Translations under genes and position numbers: made by a program | Notes under the pieces: model-generated | Seen by the model: the letters and a program-made list of their open reading frames with translations, nothing else | Databases searched by the model: none | Told to the model about the DNA's origin: nothing | In this document: positions 31,970-40,623 of the stretch, piece after piece | Layout of the letters: the number at the start of each line of letters is the position of its first letter | How positions within the stretch are numbered: the first letter of the stretch is position 1 | NCBI RefSeq assembly: GCF_020524885.1 | Contig: NZ_JAIVKJ010000002.1 | Span: 930,001-994,000, forward strand | DNA length: 64,000 nucleotides | Reading direction: 5' to 3' | Source: Microbulbifer elongatus | GTDB lineage: Bacteria > Pseudomonadota > Gammaproteobacteria > Pseudomonadales > Cellvibrionaceae

Positions 31970-33298
31970 ATGAAAGTTTTTGACGAAATCGAATCTGAAG
32001 TAATGAGCTACGCCCGCGCCTTCCCGCGGGTTTTCAATAAGGCACAGGGCGAATACCTGTACGACGAAGAGGGTAACCAGTACCTGGATTTCCTCGCGGG
32101 TGCAGGCACCCTGAACTACGGCCACAACAATCCGATTTTCAAGAAGGCTCTGCTTGAGTACATCGAGCAGGACGGTATCACCCACGGTCTGGACCTGCAT
32201 ACCAAGGCCAAGCGTGAGTTCCTGGAATCCTTCTACGAGAACATCCTGAAGCCGCGTGACATGACTTACGTTATGCAGTTCACCGGCCCTACCGGCACTA
32301 ACGCGGTAGAAGCGGCGCTGAAGATCGCACGTAAGTACAAAGGTCGCGAGAACGTGATTTCTTTCACCAACGGTTTCCACGGCTGTAGCCTCGGCGCACT
32401 GTCCGCTACCGGTAACTCTCACCACCGCGGCGCTTCCGGCGTAAGCATGAGCGGTGTTGCGCGTATGCCATACGACGGTTACCTGGGCGACGAAATGGAC
32501 ACCACCCAGTATCTCGACAAGGTGCTGAGCGACTCTTCCAGTGGTGTCGATCATCCGGCAGCCGTGCTGGTGGAAACTGTGCAGGGCGAGGGTGGCATCA
32601 ATGCGGCCAGCGTTGAGTGGCTGCGCAACCTGCAGGATGTGTGTAAGAAGCACGACGTACTGCTGATTGTCGACGACATCCAGGCGGGCTGTGGCCGTAC
32701 CGGTAGCTACTTCAGCTTTGAGGAAGCGGGTATCGATCCGGATATCGTCACTCTGTCCAAGTCCCTGAGTGGCTACGGCCTGCCGTTTGCGGTGGTACTG
32801 ATGAAGCCGGAACTGGACCAGTGGAAGCCGGGTGAGCACAACGGTACTTTCCGCGGTAATAACCTCGCATTCGTTACCGCCAAAGCGGCCATTGACCACT
32901 TCTGGAGCGACGACAAGTTTGCCAAGGAAGTGCAGCGCAAGGGCGACTACATCGAGCAGCGTCTGCAGAAAATCGTCGACAAGTATGGTGATGGCAACAT
33001 GACTACCCGCGGTCGCGGCATGTTCCGCGGTCTGAACTGTGTTAGCGGTGAGCTGGCTGACAAGATCACCACCGAAGCCTTCCGCAATGGCCTGGTGATC
33101 GAAACCAGTGGTGCTGACGACCACGTTGTGAAAACCCTGTGCCCGCTGACCATCAGCGACGAGAACCTGACCAAGGCGCTGGATATTGTTGAAGCCGCCG
33201 TGGCCAAGGTCCTGAAAGGTGAAGATGTGCCGGAAGAGCACGATTTTTTCGCCGATGATGCGGAGCAGCAAGGCTCTCCCCTCGCTGGTGCAGCCTGA
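31970..33298 (+). CDS. ectB: Diaminobutyrate--2-oxoglutarate transaminase
   Basis: 442 residues. Class-III PLP aminotransferase: FLAGAGTLNYGHNNP, FTGPTGTNAVEAALKIARK, SFTNGFHGCSLGALSATGN, LIVDDIQAGCGRTG, and the Schiff-base Lys in TLSKSLSGYGLP. It converts aspartate semialdehyde plus glutamate to L-2,4-diaminobutyrate, the first ectoine-specific step. It lies 90 bases after ectA. A terminator-like hairpin follows it before ectC. Confidence 0.97.
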   Translation: MKVFDEIESEVMSYARAFPRVFNKAQGEYLYDEEGNQYLDFLAGAGTLNYGHNNPIFKKALLEYIEQDGITHGLDLHTKAKREFLESFYENILKPRDMTYVMQFTGPTGTNAVEAALKIARKYKGRENVISFTNGFHGCSLGALSATGNSHHRGASGVSMSGVARMPYDGYLGDEMDTTQYLDKVLSDSSSGVDHPAAVLVETVQGEGGINAASVEWLRNLQDVCKKHDVLLIVDDIQAGCGRTGSYFSFEEAGIDPDIVTLSKSLSGYGLPFAVVLMKPELDQWKPGEHNGTFRGNNLAFVTAKAAIDHFWSDDKFAKEVQRKGDYIEQRLQKIVDKYGDGNMTTRGRGMFRGLNCVSGELADKITTEAFRNGLVIETSGADDHVVKTLCPLTISDENLTKALDIVEAAVAKVLKGEDVPEEHDFFADDAEQQGSPLAGAA

Positions 33299-33319
33299 TC
33301 TGACATTTTCACATTGTTT

Positions 33320-33357
33320 TGCGGCCTACCTTCCAGCCGGAAGCAGGCCGCATTTTT
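33320..33357 (+). terminator. Terminator-like hairpin between ectB and ectC
   Basis: TGCGGCCT (33320-33327) pairs with AGGCCGCA (33345-33352), with inner TTCC/GGAA, followed by five T. It lies inside the operon 41 bases before ectC, so it may attenuate ectC-ask transcription or protect the ectAB message. Confidence 0.65.
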
Positions 33358-33397
33358 CAAGACCTGAATTGAAGACCGAATTTAGTAAGAGCAAGTA

Positions 33398-33802
33398 ATG
33401 ATCGTAAGAAAACTGCAAGAAGCCGAAAAAACCAACCGTCGTATTGTTTCCGAGGGCTGGGAAAGCACCCGCCTGCTGCTGAAAAACGACAACATGGGCT
33501 TCTCTTTCCATATCACCACTATCTACGAAGGTGCGGACCTGCACCTGCACTACCAGAATCACCTGGAATCCGTGTACTGCATCTCTGGTGAAGGTTCTGT
33601 AATGGCGGAAGAAGATGGTGTGGTCCACGAGATCACCCCGGGTACCATCTATATTCTGGACAAGAACGACAAGCACGTACTTAAGGCTAAGTCTGAAATG
33701 AAAATGGCCTGTGTATTCAACCCTCCTCTGCACGGTAAAGAAGTGCACAACGCGGAAGGCGCCTACGAGCTGGAAGCGGAAGAGGTCAAGGACGAAAAAT
33801 AA
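33398..33802 (+). CDS. ectC: Ectoine synthase
   Basis: 134 residues, the usual length. Cupin fold: [45 protein letters not shown] carries the Glu/Tyr/His iron-binding residues of EctC, and [14 protein letters not shown] is the C-terminal signature. It closes N-acetyl-diaminobutyrate to ectoine. No ectD (hydroxylase) is seen in the window. It lies 100 bases upstream of the aspartokinase gene. Confidence 0.97.
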   Translation: MIVRKLQEAEKTNRRIVSEGWESTRLLLKNDNMGFSFHITTIYEGADLHLHYQNHLESVYCISGEGSVMAEEDGVVHEITPGTIYILDKNDKHVLKAKSEMKMACVFNPPLHGKEVHNAEGAYELEAEEVKDEK

Positions 33803-33902
33803 GCCGGTTTTGAACAACATAGCAGCGGAGTTCTGGGGCACCACCCGCAAATATTTTGGCGCCCCTTCCGAGCCTACTAAATTCGGTAAACCAAAGGATC
33901 CC

Positions 33903-35348
33903 ATGAATACACATACGGTTGAAAAAATTGGCGGTACGTCCATGAGTGACTACCGCGCAGTACGTGACAACATCATTCTGAAAAACGGTAAAGCGAAAAC
34001 GGAAGGGTTGTACCAGCGTGTTTTCGTGGTGTCTGCCTATGGCGGTATTACCGATATGCTGCTGGAGCACAAAAAGTCCGGTCGCCCCGGTGTCTTTGCC
34101 CTGTTCGCTGGTGCCGACGATGAACGCGAGTGGTCCGACGCAGTCGCAGGCCTGCGCGCACGCATGGAAGAAATCAACGCGACCCTGTTTGACGATGAAG
34201 TGACCCTGGCCAAAGCCAACGGCTTCATCGGCGAGCGCCTTGATGACGCCGCCAATTGTCTTGGCGATCTTGAGCGTGTCTGTCAGCACGGTCACTTCGC
34301 TTTGGAAGGACATCTCGACGTAGTCAGCGAAATGCTCGCGAGCCTGGGTGAAGCGCACAGCGCCTGGAATACCGTGCAGCTGTTGAAGCAGGAAGGCATC
34401 AATGCGCGCTTTATCGATCTGACCGGTTGGCGCGATGGCGAACACAAAACCCTGGATGAGCGCATCGAGCGTGCGTTCTCCGACGTGGACTTCAGCAAGG
34501 AACTGCCGATTGCGACTGGTTATGCGCACACGGCTGACGGCCTGATGAAAACCTTCGCGCGCGGATACAGTGAAATGACCTTCAGTCGTATCGCGGTAAA
34601 AACCGGTGCCAGCGAAGCCATCATTCACAAGGAGTACCACCTGAGTAGTGCCGACCCGCGTCTTGTCGGTGAAGCGCAGGCGGTGCCCATCGGTCGCACC
34701 AACTACGACGTGGCGGACCAGCTGGCCAACCTGGGTATGGAAGCGATTCACCCCCGTGCGGCCAAGGGCCTGCGTCAGCAGGAAATCCCGCTAAGGGTAA
34801 TGAACACTTTTGAGCCCGAGCACAGTGGTACCCTGGTTACCGGTGACTATGTAAGCGACACACCGCAAGTGGAGATCATCGCGGGGCGTAAAAACATCTA
34901 TGCTGTTGAATGTTTCGATCAGGACATGATGGGCAGCATGACTAGTTACGACCGGGCGATCAACGAGATCATTGCGCGCTTCAAAGGCAGCGTGGTGACC
35001 AAGGATACCAACGCCAACACTATTACCAATTACCTGGGTAACAACCTGAAAACCGTCAAGCGGATCAAGAAAGCCATTGGCGAGCTGTTCCCGGATTGCG
35101 ATATTCAGGTGCGCAAGGTGGCGGTGGTTTCCGCCATCGGCAGCGATATGAAAATCTCCGGCATGCTGTCACGCGCGGTGAGTGCACTGGCTAACTCTGG
35201 TATCAGCATTCTTGCTGTGCACCAGTCCATGCGTCAGGTAGATATGCAGTTCGTGATCGATGAAAGCGATTACGAAAGTGCGGTCAAAAGTCTGCACGCC
35301 GCACTGGTTGAAGTGCACGAGCATGGCGACGCCATATGCGCAGCCTAA
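33903..35348 (+). CDS. ask_ect: Ectoine-type aspartokinase
   Basis: 481 residues from ATG at 33903; the frame is open upstream but the conserved start MNTHTVEKIGGTSM begins here. Motifs: KIGGTSMS (ATP site), SRIAVKTGASEAIIHKEYHLSSADPR (substrate site), and a C-terminal pair of ACT domains (KVAVVSAIGSDMKISGMLSRAVSALANSGISILAVHQ). This specialised aspartokinase supplies aspartyl phosphate for ectoine and is considered insensitive to Lys/Thr feedback. Its 3' end overlaps the next gene by 13 bases. Confidence 0.94.
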   Translation: MNTHTVEKIGGTSMSDYRAVRDNIILKNGKAKTEGLYQRVFVVSAYGGITDMLLEHKKSGRPGVFALFAGADDEREWSDAVAGLRARMEEINATLFDDEVTLAKANGFIGERLDDAANCLGDLERVCQHGHFALEGHLDVVSEMLASLGEAHSAWNTVQLLKQEGINARFIDLTGWRDGEHKTLDERIERAFSDVDFSKELPIATGYAHTADGLMKTFARGYSEMTFSRIAVKTGASEAIIHKEYHLSSADPRLVGEAQAVPIGRTNYDVADQLANLGMEAIHPRAAKGLRQQEIPLRVMNTFEPEHSGTLVTGDYVSDTPQVEIIAGRKNIYAVECFDQDMMGSMTSYDRAINEIIARFKGSVVTKDTNANTITNYLGNNLKTVKRIKKAIGELFPDCDIQVRKVAVVSAIGSDMKISGMLSRAVSALANSGISILAVHQSMRQVDMQFVIDESDYESAVKSLHAALVEVHEHGDAICAA

Positions 35349-36361
35349 CACTATCGGGCTACCCCTTACTGCCGTCAGCATTGCTGGCGGCAGTGTTGGT
35401 TGTGGTATCTGCTTTTTTCCTGTTGACCCCAGCATTCGCACAGGACAAGCAGGCCGAGCCCAATCCACCGGTTATTAGCGAAGCAGAAAAAGCCGAGAAC
35501 CAGAAAAAACTGCAAGAGCTCGACAAGGTTGCAGAGGCCGCTGGCGAGCTGGAAAAGCCACTGTACTCGCCGTTTATCGAGCGTTACGTGCTCGATGAGC
35601 TGAAGCAGTTGCGAGTGGACATGGCCGCACAGAAGGTTTCCCTGACCGAAAATATCGTGGACCGCCAGCTGAGCGCCGCGGACAAGGCGATTACCTACGC
35701 CACCGACACCATCACCTATTTCTTTTATCTCATCGCCGGCTTCAGTTCCCTGCTGGTGATTATGGGGTGGACCTCCATCCGCGATGTGAAGGAAAAGGTG
35801 CATACCCTGGCGAACCAGGAAATCTCCAGCCTGGTTGAACAATACGAGGCGCGTCTGCGCAGTATTGAAGAACAGTTGTCAGAGAAGACCCAGCATATCG
35901 AGGATAACCGCGACGAGATCGAGCTAACCCAGGAGGTGCATTCCCTGTGGCTGCGCGCCGGTAGGGAGCAGACGCCGACGGGCAAGATCGCGGTCTACGA
36001 CCAGATTCTGCAGTTGCGCAAGGAAGATGGGGAAGCCCTCACCTACAAAGCCGACGCTGTGCTGGAACTGGACGAACCACAGTGGGCCATCAATCTGTGC
36101 CTGCAGGCGCTGGAAATCGACCGCCAGAATGGCAATGCGTACTACCAGCTGGCGTGCGCCTACGCGTACCTGGAGGAGTGGGAAGAGGCCATCAGTTATC
36201 TGCAGAAGGCACTGGAGATTTCGCCGGCATACCGCGACGAGGCGCTCGAGGACTCTGCGTTTAATGGTCTCTACGAGTCAGAAGAATTTGTCGCGTTGAT
36301 GGGCATCCAGCCGGACCATCACAGTGGCAAAGAGTCAGATGAAGAGGGATGGGCGCGCTGA
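35336..36361 (+). CDS. TPR and coiled-coil membrane protein coupled to the ectoine operon
   Basis: 341 residues from ATG at 35336, inside the aspartokinase 3' end. Signal peptide or anchor (LLPSALLAAVLVVVSAFFLLTPAFAQ), an acidic/Lys-rich helix, a second membrane helix (~125-146, TYFFYLIAGFSSLLVIMGW), a coiled coil (~150-205, EISSLVEQYEARLRSIEEQLSEKTQHIEDN) and three TPR-like helix pairs (~215-310, GNAYYQLACAYAYLEEWEEAISYLQKALEISP). Function unknown. The 13-base overlap makes co-translation with ask_ect likely, which suggests a role in osmotic or envelope stress. Confidence 0.8.
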   Translation: MRSLTLSGYPLLPSALLAAVLVVVSAFFLLTPAFAQDKQAEPNPPVISEAEKAENQKKLQELDKVAEAAGELEKPLYSPFIERYVLDELKQLRVDMAAQKVSLTENIVDRQLSAADKAITYATDTITYFFYLIAGFSSLLVIMGWTSIRDVKEKVHTLANQEISSLVEQYEARLRSIEEQLSEKTQHIEDNRDEIELTQEVHSLWLRAGREQTPTGKIAVYDQILQLRKEDGEALTYKADAVLELDEPQWAINLCLQALEIDRQNGNAYYQLACAYAYLEEWEEAISYLQKALEISPAYRDEALEDSAFNGLYESEEFVALMGIQPDHHSGKESDEEGWAR

Positions 36362-36372
36362 TCGCGCCCTTT
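36351..36372 (+). terminator. Weak terminator after the ectoine-linked TPR gene
   Basis: GGGCGCG-ctgat-CGCGCCC (36351-36369) followed by only three T. The hairpin spans the stop codon of the TPR gene. Confidence 0.45.
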
Positions 36373-36468
36373 CACAGGCGCAGAAAAATGCCTCTTTTCA
36401 AAAACGCATTAGCGGCGGCTAGCTGCTAAACAGGCATCCAATAATAAAATGACTTCAGGGGAATGCAC

Positions 36469-37887
36469 GTGCTGATCAGCTTTCTATTTTTTCTCTCGCT
36501 ATTTGCCGCGGTGGGCATCAGTTCTTACCGCAAAAGTCGCGGAACCAAGAAAGACTATTATCTCGCGAGCCAGGATGTATCGCCGATGCTGGTGGGGCTT
36601 TCTGCTGTGGCCACCAACAATAGCGGCTACATGTTTATCGGGGTGATCGGCTACACCTACGCCACGGGCCTCGCTTCTATCTGGCTGATGTTGGGTTGGA
36701 TTTTGGGTGATTTCCTTGGCTCCCTGTGGATGCACAAGAACCTGCGTGAAGCCGCCAAACGCAGTGGCGAATCCAGTTACGCGGGCGTGATGGCCTGCTG
36801 GCAGGGTACGCGTTTTGCCACCTGGCAGAAACTCGCCGGGGTTCTTTCCCTGCTCTTTCTGCTCGCTTATGCCAGCGCGCAGCTGGTGGCTGGTAGCAAG
36901 GCCCTGTATGTGGTCTTGGACCTGCCAATCTGGAGTGGCGCGGTGATCGGCGGGGTGATTGTGGCGGCCTACTGTCTCGCCGGCGGGATCCGCGCATCCA
37001 TCTGGACCGATGCGGCGCAGTCTCTTGTGATGGTGGTGGCTATGGGCATGCTGTTGTTCGTGGCGACACAGTCTGTGGGGGGCTTTGGTGCTGCCTGGCA
37101 GCAGATGGGGCAGGTTGAAGGTTTCCTCAACTGGTACCCTCAGGATCTGTTATTGCCGGGCCTTGCCGGCGGTGTACTGTTTGCATTGAGCTGGTTATTC
37201 GCGGGTGTATCCGTCGTTGGCCAGCCCCATGTGATGGTGCGTTTTATGGCGCTGGACGATGCCGGGCGCATGGTGCAAGCGCGCTGCTGGTACTACCTGT
37301 GGTTCACCATTTTCTACTTTATGGCGACCGGTGTGGGCATGCTGTCACGCATCCTGCTAAATGATCCGGGTACTTTTGATGCGGAACTGGCGCTGCCAAT
37401 GATGGCGATGGAACTGCTCTCTCCGGTCTTTGTGGGGCTGATTCTCGCGGGTATCTTTGCCGCGACCATGTCCACCGCGGATTCCCTAGTGCTGAGCTGC
37501 TCTGCCGCTCTGACCCACGATATTCTGCCCCAGCGCACGGAGAACACCCGCTTGCTGAAAATCGCTACCCTGGGCATTACGACGGCGGCGATGGTTTGGG
37601 CGCTGGTGAACCAGCAGAGTGTATTCAGTCTGGTGGTGATGAGCTGGTCCGCCCTGGCCTCGGCCTTCGCACCGCTGTTGATGGTACTCGCTGCCGGCTG
37701 CAAACCTTCGCAGAGGCTGGCTGTGGTGATGAGTGTGCTGGGGCTGGCGACTGCGCTGATCTGGCGCTGGTTGGGGTGGCACGCGCATATTTATGAGGGC
37801 ATGCCTGGGATTTTGATGGGGCTGGTGGTGTTTGCTATTGGTCACTTCCTTGCCCGGGAGCCCGCGGCTCGTACCGTGAATGCCTGA
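36469..37887 (+). CDS. PutP-like sodium/solute symporter
   Basis: About 472 residues. The GTG at 36469 is preferred because AGGGG lies eight bases upstream; ATG at 36463 is only two bases from it. The protein has about 12-13 membrane helices and belongs to the SSS family (RKSRGTKKDYYLASQDVSPMLVGLSAVATNNSGYMFIGV; AGGIRASIWTDAAQSLVM; GQPHVMVRFMAL, typical of proline symporters; FAATMSTADSLVLSCSAALTHDI). It sits 107 bases after the ectoine-linked genes, so uptake of proline, betaine or ectoine as osmoprotectant is a reasonable inference. Substrate is not proven. Confidence 0.85.
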   Translation: MLISFLFFLSLFAAVGISSYRKSRGTKKDYYLASQDVSPMLVGLSAVATNNSGYMFIGVIGYTYATGLASIWLMLGWILGDFLGSLWMHKNLREAAKRSGESSYAGVMACWQGTRFATWQKLAGVLSLLFLLAYASAQLVAGSKALYVVLDLPIWSGAVIGGVIVAAYCLAGGIRASIWTDAAQSLVMVVAMGMLLFVATQSVGGFGAAWQQMGQVEGFLNWYPQDLLLPGLAGGVLFALSWLFAGVSVVGQPHVMVRFMALDDAGRMVQARCWYYLWFTIFYFMATGVGMLSRILLNDPGTFDAELALPMMAMELLSPVFVGLILAGIFAATMSTADSLVLSCSAALTHDILPQRTENTRLLKIATLGITTAAMVWALVNQQSVFSLVVMSWSALASAFAPLLMVLAAGCKPSQRLAVVMSVLGLATALIWRWLGWHAHIYEGMPGILMGLVVFAIGHFLAREPAARTVNA

Positions 37888-38042
37888 TGGTTCGGGTTCA
37901 TTTTATTAGAGGTCTGTGGCGTCGAATCCCCGCCGCTCCGCCTTCACGTAGAGATATGTACTTCGTTAGCTTTCGCAGGACTGTAAACTGCTTTTGTATA
38001 TATCGCTAACGGAGCGCTGGTGTGTGAATCTAAGGTGAAGTG

Positions 38043-38136
38043 CCGGGTAGGCCTTTTCGGAAGCGTCGGAAACAGGGACGTTTCCGACGCAGCCTACAGG
38101 GATGTATGCATGGCGGTTCCGAAAAGGCCTACCCGG
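38043..38136. repeat. Palindromic dispersed element, copy C (different core)
   Basis: Perfect 20-bp arms at 38043-38062 and 38117-38136 (CCGGGTAGGCCTTTTCGGAA and its complement) enclose a 54-base core with its own hairpin (GCGTCGGAAA...TTTCCGACGC) and the segment AGCCTACAGGGATGTATGC. The architecture is that of the 8.8 and 40.5 kb elements but the core sequence is different. Confidence 0.75.
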
Positions 38137-38206
38137 GGCTTCACCGCCGCCAATACTGCATCAACGCTCGTACCCCCTTCCCGGAACCCCAACCCCCAAA
38201 AACAAG

Positions 38207-38230
38207 AAACCCGGCACTAAGGCCGGGTTT
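38207..38230 (-). terminator. Terminator of the yceI gene
   Basis: AAACCCGGC-cttagt-GCCGGGTTT read on the minus strand, followed by CTTGTTTTT. It lies 32 bases past the yceI stop codon. Confidence 0.75.
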
Positions 38231-38262
38231 CTCGTCCATCCTGTGAGACGGAAAGCGAACGC

Positions 38263-38841
38263 TTACTGTCGGATACCTTCTACGTCCAGAATCATTTCCA
38301 CGGTCTGTGAGGCGGGACCCAGGTCGTAGTCGATACCGAAATCTTTCAATTTGAACTCGGTTTTGCCGGTGAAGCCCTGACGGTAGCCACCCCAGGGATC
38401 CTTACCGCCGCCAATCTCTTCCACGTCGATAGTGATTGGCTTGGTTACGCCGTGCAGGGTCAGGTCGCCTTTCAGAGTCGCTTTACCATCACCATTGGGC
38501 GTGAAGCTGGTGCTCTTGAAGGTGGCGGTCGGGAACTTGGCTACGTTCAGGAAGTCTTCACCGCGCAGGTGCTTGTCGCGCTCTGCGTGGTTGCTGTTCA
38601 GGCTGGTGGTGTCCACGGTGACCTGTACCGAAGACGCTTCCGGTTTGGCCTCATCGTATACAAAGTTACCGTCGAACTTGTCGAATCGACCGTAGAGCCA
38701 GCTGTAGCCCAGGTGCTTGATGCGGAACTGGACAAAGGCGTGGGCACCTTTGGTGTCGAACTGGTAGTTGGCGGCCTGGACGGAAGCGCCGAAGGAGCTG
38801 GCAACCAGTGCGGCAAACAGCAATGATGCGATTTTTTTCAT
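38263..38841 (-). CDS. yceI: YceI-family periplasmic protein
   Basis: 192 residues with signal peptide [23 protein letters not shown]. YceI lipocalin-like fold: [107 protein letters not shown]. The family binds polyisoprenoids, possibly ubiquinone-like lipids. It lies 61 bases downstream of a cytochrome b561 gene on the same strand, a frequent pairing. Confidence 0.93.
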   Translation of the reverse strand: MKKIASLLFAALVASSFGASVQAANYQFDTKGAHAFVQFRIKHLGYSWLYGRFDKFDGNFVYDEAKPEASSVQVTVDTTSLNSNHAERDKHLRGEDFLNVAKFPTATFKSTSFTPNGDGKATLKGDLTLHGVTKPITIDVEEIGGGKDPWGGYRQGFTGKTEFKLKDFGIDYDLGPASQTVEMILDVEGIRQ

Positions 38842-38902
38842 GCGTGATTTCCTGTTGTGGATTGATTGTGTGTGAAGGAATGAGTCTTGAAAGAGCCGTG
38901 GG

Positions 38903-39475
38903 TCACGGCACTTGTTTGGCCCCTAACCCCAGCATTTTGCGCAGGGTGTTATCTTTATTGACGAAGTGGTGCTTGAACGCCGCAAGCCCGTGCAGCAACA
39001 CCAGTCCCATCAATGTCCATGCCAGCCACTCGTGAATCGCGCCGGCGATGTCTTCCTGGTTTTCCAGCCCCTGCAGGGTAGCGGGCACGCTGAACCAGTT
39101 GAACACTTCGATCGCGCGACCGTCGGCTGTGGATATCAGGTAGCCGGTAATGGATATCGCGATGAGCAGCAGGTAGATCACCCCATGCGCGGCGCCTGCA
39201 GCCCGCTGCTGCCAGCGCGGTGCCGGCTCCTGGTCTGGGGATACATTCAAAAAGCGCCACAGCAGGCGCGCTACCAGCAAGATCAGCAACAGAATACCCA
39301 CGGACTTGTGGATATCCGGCCCCTGACGATACCAGGGGTCGTAATAGCCGAGCCCGACCATCCACCAGCCCAGCGCAAACATGCCGATGATGGCGGGCGC
39401 CATCAGCCAGTGGAAGAATACGGCCACCCAGCCGTAGTGGGTGTTGCTGTTGCGAGTCTGCACGACGGACTCCAT
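38903..39475 (-). CDS. Cytochrome b561 (CybB-like)
   Basis: 190 residues from ATG at 39475; the longer open frame upstream has no coding features. Four membrane helices with paired His ligands: [106 protein letters not shown]. It is a dihaem b-type cytochrome of the inner membrane, probably moving electrons from quinol to a periplasmic acceptor or superoxide. It probably forms an operon with yceI. Confidence 0.92.
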   Translation of the reverse strand: MESVVQTRNSNTHYGWVAVFFHWLMAPAIIGMFALGWWMVGLGYYDPWYRQGPDIHKSVGILLLILLVARLLWRFLNVSPDQEPAPRWQQRAAGAAHGVIYLLLIAISITGYLISTADGRAIEVFNWFSVPATLQGLENQEDIAGAIHEWLAWTLMGLVLLHGLAAFKHHFVNKDNTLRKMLGLGAKQVP

Positions 39476-39660
39476 CAAAAATTTCAGGATGGGCGCATTA
39501 TAAAAATTCTGTGGCGGCTGAATAGCGCAAAAAGCTGAAGCTATTTTTCGAAAAAATCGCACAGGAGCCACTTGCACAGGAACTGGTAGTGGCTTGTTAC
39601 GACCGGCGATTGGTGGGTTTTCTGACGGGGAACGCTGGGTGGGGGAGGGCAGCTTGCTAC

Positions 39661-40374
39661 TTAGTGGTGCGTGGCATGCTGGCGCTCGGCGGCATTCAGG
39701 ACCTTGCCAAGCAGGTTTGGATCCAGTTTGGTGCGGTCGCAGAGTTGATCGGTGAGCCACTGCAGGTCGTGGGAAGCCCCGGATTTGTCCCGGCCATCTT
39801 CCTTTCGGTTCTCAATGGCCATCTGCTCCAGCTGCCAGATGACATCCAGTAGCAGGTCCGGCTCCAGAGTGGGTTCGTCCTCCGCGGAGAACAGATGGCT
39901 TTCCAGGCGTTCCAGATCCCGGCGTTTTACCACCAATTCTGCGTAGTTGGGGTACCAGCGGCCGCTGAACGGCTCGGGACGGCGACTGAAGTCGAAGGTA
40001 ATCTGCAGGCGGTTACCGGTGTCATCTTGCAGTGTCGGTGTGTCGTTTTCTCCCGCAGGCAGGGCGGGGCGGTGGCGTAATATGTCGACGATGGCGCGCC
40101 AATCACTGCTGTGCTCCGGGCACAATCGCAGGGGTTCGGTCAGCTCGGTTTTGGGTTTACCGGGGCGATCAATATAGGTGAGCTGCTGGCCTGGGCGGTA
40201 CCAGTAGAGGTCGAGGGTGTGGTCTTCGGCGAGGCGCGCGAGATCGTCACTGGTGAGCGGATCTTCGGACAGGGCGCTTAGGTGATCAACGGCCTGCTGC
40301 ACGCTGAGCCAGCGCCGCATATGAAAAGGCTTGCTCGTGGATTTGTCCGCCCGCTTACCGCCCGCCGTCGCCAT
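39661..40374 (-). CDS. Conserved hypothetical protein
   Basis: 237 residues from ATG at 40374, with CAGGG upstream; the open frame extends 5' without coding character. No signal peptide or membrane helix. An N-terminal helical segment RRWLSVQQAVDHLSALSEDPLTSDDLARLAEDHTLDLYWY resembles a MerR/excisionase-type DNA-binding helix pair with a following beta strand. The central part has FDFSRRPEPFSGRWYPNYAELVVKRRDLERLE. The C-terminus is helical (LLLDVIWQLEQMAIENRK, LTDQLCDRTKLDPNLLGKVLNAAER). Family not recognised. Confidence 0.7.
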   Translation of the reverse strand: MATAGGKRADKSTSKPFHMRRWLSVQQAVDHLSALSEDPLTSDDLARLAEDHTLDLYWYRPGQQLTYIDRPGKPKTELTEPLRLCPEHSSDWRAIVDILRHRPALPAGENDTPTLQDDTGNRLQITFDFSRRPEPFSGRWYPNYAELVVKRRDLERLESHLFSAEDEPTLEPDLLLDVIWQLEQMAIENRKEDGRDKSGASHDLQWLTDQLCDRTKLDPNLLGKVLNAAERQHATHH

Positions 40375-40491
40375 TATGCCCTGCTTCCCTGATGTGTCTT
40401 TTTGACCTTTAAAGGTTAGCAGTTGGCGGTGATTTTGGTGGGTGAATACGTGCGCGGAAAGGTGTTGTTGATAGTCTGGTGGCGTCAGCGC

Positions 40492-40590
40492 TAGCGGGTA
40501 TGTGTTTGTGAGACACGCCGTAAACCCATCCATGGGGGCTCGGCTGCGGCCGTCCTGGCCGCAGACGGTCTCACAAACACATACCCGCTA
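40492..40590. repeat. Palindromic dispersed element, copy B
   Basis: Perfect 23-bp arms at 40492-40514 and 40568-40590 (core of arm: GTATGTGTTTGTGAGAC) enclose a core whose last 50 bases (AACCCATCCATGG ... GGTCTC) equal those of the element at 8.8 kb. Arms are unrelated to those of the other copies apart from the terminal GAGAC/GTCTC. It lies between corA and the hypothetical gene, both on the minus strand. Confidence 0.78.
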
Positions 40591-40623
40591 CCGCTGCCTT
40601 CGCATCGATAGTAAGTGGTGTAT

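Larger units (their letters stand above)
37888..38262. other. Intergenic region with palindromic element and yceI terminator
   Basis: No gene. It carries the palindromic element at 38043-38136 and a terminator at 38207-38230 (both listed). The remaining sequence (37888-38030) shows nothing notable. Confidence 0.6.

Noticed and set aside
31952..33271. 439-codon minus-strand ORF
   Set aside because: Exact antisense of ectB, which is unmistakable on the plus strand.
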